Source: Dyella_B sp036746095
GTDB taxonomy: Bacteria; Pseudomonadota; Gammaproteobacteria; Xanthomonadales; Rhodanobacteraceae
DNA: 64,000 bases
Direction: 5' to 3'
NCBI RefSeq assembly: GCF_036746095.1
Contig: NZ_DAIOEU010000001.1
Coordinates: 1-64,000, forward strand
Shown one piece after another: positions 61,297 to 64,000 of this stretch. Position numbers and translations under genes: made by a program. The notes below the pieces were generated by a model. It made no database searches and had not been told where the DNA came from. It saw nothing but the letters and a program-made list of their open reading frames with translations. The stretch's first letter is position 1, and every line of letters starts with the position of its first letter.

Positions 61297-61435
61297 TAAC
61301 GACCAATCATGCGGCTGCATCAGCGCATGAAAAGAGGGGAGTAACAATCCACGTACGCACAAGGGGTTCAACTCCCCGCAGGTGTTTGCATGCCAACAAC
61401 ATGGCTTGAACCATTCACATCGGGAGACATAGAAC

Positions 61436-62176
61436 ATGAAGAAGATGCTTGCTTCGATGGTTGCCGGGGTTTTGCTTTGCACAGGTGCGGCCAGTACAGC
61501 GCACGCAGGTGCCTACAATCTTTATTCGCCGTATTTCGCCTGGGACAACAACTTCAACAACAGCAATATCGCGTGGAGTCCGTCCAGCGGCCAATATCCG
61601 CAATGGACGGCCTCGTTCAATTTCTCCAGCTATAGCCTGTACGGCTATCCGGCCAGCATCCGCGGCTGGCATTATGGCTGGAACCCGACGGGCGACACCT
61701 TGTTCCCGAAACGGCTTTCCACCGTCAGCACGATTCCGGCGGCGTTCTCGTATGCCTCCGGCGGCAGCAACATGGCCGGCGACTTCGCCTACGACATGTT
61801 CCTGCGCAACGATAGCCAGAAGTCCACGCCGCAGCTGGAAGTGATGATCTGGGCCGGCAACAACTCCTACCCGATCGGCTCGCCGATCGCCACCGGCGTG
61901 ATCACCGAAAACGGTGTCACCTACGACCTGTGGTATGGCGACAACTCCGCCGCTGGGTACTACGTCTACACCTTCCTGCCCCAGCGCAGCAGCGTGCCGG
62001 CGAGCCTGCCGACCAGCGGCAGCGCCAACATCGACATCATGCACTTCTTCAACAAGCTGGTCGGTCGCGCCAGCTTCAGCAAGTCGATGTACCTGGACGT
62101 GGTGGAAGCCGGGTGCGAGATCACGCGTGGCAATGGCTGGGTGAGCACCACCTGGTTCCAGGTGAACGCGCAATAA
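61436..62176 (+). CDS. GH12 endoglucanase / xyloglucanase
   Basis: 246-aa exported enzyme, the normal GH12 size. Signal peptide KKMLASMVAGVLLCTGAAST with AHA. The beta-jelly-roll shows YNLYSPYFAWDNNFNNSNIA, RGWHYGWNPTGD, the nucleophile E135 in TPQLEVMIWAGN and the acid/base E228 in VVEAGCEITRGNGW. GH12 enzymes cut beta-1,4-glucan; several are xyloglucan-specific, which fits the GH74 gene in the same locus, but a plain cellulase is possible. Confidence 0.88.
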   Translation: MKKMLASMVAGVLLCTGAASTAHAGAYNLYSPYFAWDNNFNNSNIAWSPSSGQYPQWTASFNFSSYSLYGYPASIRGWHYGWNPTGDTLFPKRLSTVSTIPAAFSYASGGSNMAGDFAYDMFLRNDSQKSTPQLEVMIWAGNNSYPIGSPIATGVITENGVTYDLWYGDNSAAGYYVYTFLPQRSSVPASLPTSGSANIDIMHFFNKLVGRASFSKSMYLDVVEAGCEITRGNGWVSTTWFQVNAQ

Positions 62177-62180
62177 AAAA

Positions 62181-62220
62181 ACGGCGCCGAAGATGTGGGC
62201 GGATACATCTTCGGCGCCGT
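62181..62220 (-). terminator. strong terminator between convergent GH12 and pilY1 genes
   Basis: Perfect 16-bp stem (ACGGCGCCGAAGATGT / ACATCTTCGGCGCCGT) with an 8-nt loop. The A-run at 62174-62181 becomes a U-run in transcripts from the minus strand, so it best terminates pilY1. It probably also stops GH12 transcripts weakly. Confidence 0.85.
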
Positions 62221-62414
62221 GAGTCGACAACGGTTGCAAAGGGAGGAAAGTCAACCGTTGCGCATGCCGCCGATGCTTGCCGCGTCGACCAGCCGATCAC
62301 TGGGAGATCAACTGATCGGCGCCATCGCGCGGATGCGCTTGCAGTCTGGCCAAACACCGCTGACATGCCCATGGCGCAAAGGGTCAAATCCCTGTGCGAA
62401 TGGGCCAACCTCGA

Positions 62415-64000
62415 TCAGTTGAGGATTTCGCGCCAATTGGCCCGGTTGACTCTATTGGGGTTGGTGTTCGAATTGAGGCTATTCAATTTGGGGGTGTTGG
62501 TGGTGGTGTTGGTGCCGACCACGGCACTGCCGCCGTTCTGAAGAATCGACACGCCCGTTGGTGCCGATTGCGTCGTCAGGTAATTCACCACGCTGCCGCC
62601 GCTGCTCTCCAGCACGGAAACGCCGGCGTAGTTGGTGGCGTAGATCGCGCCTTGCAGCGAGCAAGGATCGGACGACGGAATCACCGTCACCCACGCCAAC
62701 ACGTTCAAGCCTGCCGTGGCCGCGGGGTTTACCACGATGCGTTCGGTGCCGCCGTTGGTGCCGCCAGCCGAACCGGTGAGGTCGTAATACCAGCCCAGCG
62801 AGCTGTCGCCGAGGGAAGCGCCCTGGGTGAGATCGGTTACCGCGGTCAGCGAGCTGCGCGTTAACGGAAGGTCGGAGGTGGAGGGCGTGGTGCCCGAGCC
62901 GTCGCGCAAGGCATACATGGTTTGCTGCTGCGTGGTGGTGAGGTCGCTGATGTCCAGGAACTGGCCGGTGCCCACGAACACCCAGCGCAGCGTGGTCAAA
63001 CCGGTCGAACTGATGCTCAGCTCGATGCGCGGCGCGGTGGTGATGGGTTGCGGCTTGTTCGAAACGATGAGCGTGGCAAGCAACGTCGGCGAGGGATAGT
63101 TGCCGGTGGGATTGCCGGACGCATCCGTCGCGCCTTCGGTCAGATCGAAACGCCACACGTTGCCGAGCAGATCGCCCGCGTAAATCTGGTCGACGGTGCC
63201 ATCGGTGATGTCCTGCGAATATGCCGTGGCCTGCGTCAGGCCGGCGGGCGCCGTGGCGCTGCCCACACCGGTATCGATCTTCTGCAGCATCTTGCCGGTC
63301 TTCGCGCTGAGCAGGTAGAGGATGCCGTGGCCAGCGAGCGTGCCGCCAGTGTTGTTGTAGCCGGAGGTAACCGCGACTACCCAGCCGTATTTGCGCGTCT
63401 TGATGATCAAGGGCGCACCATAGCTGTAACCCATGTCCGCTTCGGTGAATTCCCACAGGACGTTCGCCGCCTGAGAAGTTTCCACTGTCGAGCTGCTTGA
63501 CGTATCGACGGCTTGCGGCACGCTGGTTACGTCCAGCGCGTAGATGCCCTTGCCGCCCTTGCCGAGGCCGCCCACCAGAATGGTGTGCCAGTCCGAGGTC
63601 GATGCCGTAGTGGCCGGCGCGGCCGTGCCATCACTGATATAGGTGAAGTCCACGTCCGCCACTTGCGGCGTAGCATCCACGTAGAAGTGATGCGCGAAAT
63701 TATTGGTCGAGACGCCGTTGAGGTTGGCCAGCGCCGGCAGGCCATCCACCAGCGGCGTGTTGTTGGGGCCGTTGAACACCATGCTGGGCACATAGGCGAA
63801 CAGCTCACTACCGCCGCCAGTGACGGCGTTAGTGCTGGTGGCGCCCGTGAAGTCCGCTTCGAACGCGTGCAGCATGCCGTCATTCGCGCCCACGTAGATC
63901 ACCGGTTGGCGATTGGCGACGGTCTTGCTGAAAGCGGTATAGCCGGGATTGGCCGCTTCGGAATAGGAAGGCGACAGCGCGTTCTGCACCAGCGTCGCGC
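62415..64000 (-). CDS. pilY1: PilY1-like type IV pilus tip/assembly protein (5' part beyond window)
   Basis: C-terminal part (about 525 residues visible) of a PilY1 family protein, which primes type IV pilus assembly and acts as a tip adhesin. The quinoprotein-like beta-propeller domain is recognised from PVIYVGANDGMLHAFEADF, LVDGLPALANLNGV, WHTILVGGLGKGGKGIYALD, YAGDLLGNVWRFDLTEG and RWVFVGTGQFLDISDL. It ends in RVNRANWREILN. The gene enters from the right edge, so the N-terminal region is not seen. Other pilus genes are not visible here. Confidence 0.9.
   Translation of the reverse strand, partial: ATLVQNALSPSYSEAANPGYTAFSKTVANRQPVIYVGANDGMLHAFEADFTGATSTNAVTGGGSELFAYVPSMVFNGPNNTPLVDGLPALANLNGVSTNNFAHHFYVDATPQVADVDFTYISDGTAAPATTASTSDWHTILVGGLGKGGKGIYALDVTSVPQAVDTSSSSTVETSQAANVLWEFTEADMGYSYGAPLIIKTRKYGWVVAVTSGYNNTGGTLAGHGILYLLSAKTGKMLQKIDTGVGSATAPAGLTQATAYSQDITDGTVDQIYAGDLLGNVWRFDLTEGATDASGNPTGNYPSPTLLATLIVSNKPQPITTAPRIELSISSTGLTTLRWVFVGTGQFLDISDLTTTQQQTMYALRDGSGTTPSTSDLPLTRSSLTAVTDLTQGASLGDSSLGWYYDLTGSAGGTNGGTERIVVNPAATAGLNVLAWVTVIPSSDPCSLQGAIYATNYAGVSVLESSGGSVVNYLTTQSAPTGVSILQNGGSAVVGTNTTTNTPKLNSLNSNTNPNRVNRANWREILN

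Larger units (their letters stand above)
60810..61435. other. intergenic region with composite repeat and GH12 leader
   Basis: 626 bp. 60883-61105 is the palindromic composite element. A weak hairpin with T-run, AACGCA/TATC/TGCGTT then TTTT (61245-61264), precedes the promoter-like sequence at 61268-61296. The last ~140 bp would be the 5' leader of the GH12 gene. Confidence 0.6.

Noticed and set aside
61141..61435. c-di-GMP or other riboswitch in the GH12 leader
   Set aside because: I looked for conserved aptamer pieces of the common classes and did not find them; only weak pairings are visible.
1..64000. tRNA, rRNA or tmRNA genes
   Set aside because: No cloverleaf-like sequence or rRNA segment was recognised on either strand; short RNAs could still be missed by eye.

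Overview
The window is high-GC gammaproteobacterial DNA. Gene content and repeats suggest Xanthomonadales, most likely the family Rhodanobacteraceae (Dyella, Frateuria or Rhodanobacter type). This placement is inferred from gene content; there is no rRNA in the window. I found no tRNA, rRNA or CRISPR array.

Layout. (1) 1-5095: an XdhC-type Mo-cofactor chaperone diverges from a three-gene aerobic molybdenum hydroxylase operon (iorA-like 2Fe-2S subunit, iorB-like Mo subunit, membrane-anchored triheme cytochrome c). (2) 5096-6860: an AT-rich patch with one orphan secreted protein and its own terminator. (3) 6861-26020: housekeeping and envelope genes: GT39-type glycosyltransferase, GH16 glucanase, NPP-type phosphodiesterase, the formaldehyde pair frmA/fghA, a membrane diguanylate cyclase, GFA protein, penicillin-acylase-family protein, DUF427 protein, GST, a PLP dehydratase diverging from an Lrp/AsnC regulator, an SRPBCC protein, a DUF2501 protein and NAD-malic enzyme. 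(4) 26110-39780: a stress-type cluster with two BON-domain proteins, three small KGG-motif proteins, DUF892 and DUF2383 ferritin-like proteins, a CBS-pair protein, a UdgX-type uracil-DNA glycosylase, a hybrid histidine kinase, an HWE kinase fused to an AhpD-like domain with a single-domain response regulator nearby, and a YihY/BrkB membrane protein. (5) 40171-62176: a plant-polysaccharide locus. It holds a TonB-dependent receptor, GH74 endoxyloglucanase, GH35 beta-galactosidase and GH3 glucosidase/xylosidase, then xylR, xylA, xylB, xylFGH, a GH43 xylosidase/arabinofuranosidase and a GH12 endoglucanase. Together these would cut xyloglucan or xylan outside the cell, import oligosaccharides, trim them in the periplasm, take up xylose by ABC transport and feed it through xylose isomerase and xylulokinase. 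No GH31 alpha-xylosidase is present in the window. (6) 62415-64000: the 3' part of a pilY1-like gene, cut by the window edge.

The intergenic DNA is the most unusual part. A ~293-bp MITE-like element with 34-bp inverted ends occurs twice in opposite orientation (20396-20687 and 50410-50702), each time between convergent gene ends. The copies differ at about ten positions by hand alignment, and four of those form two compensatory base-pair changes, which suggests that the folded structure is maintained. A third, degenerate trace lies at 32185-32225. A second family of palindromes (core CATTCC..GGAATG) is scattered through the window and lies inside the xyl operon. A further element ending in CTGCTGTCCGGGGAA occurs twice, each time inside the loop of one of those palindromes. 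Two simpler hairpin families are also dispersed.
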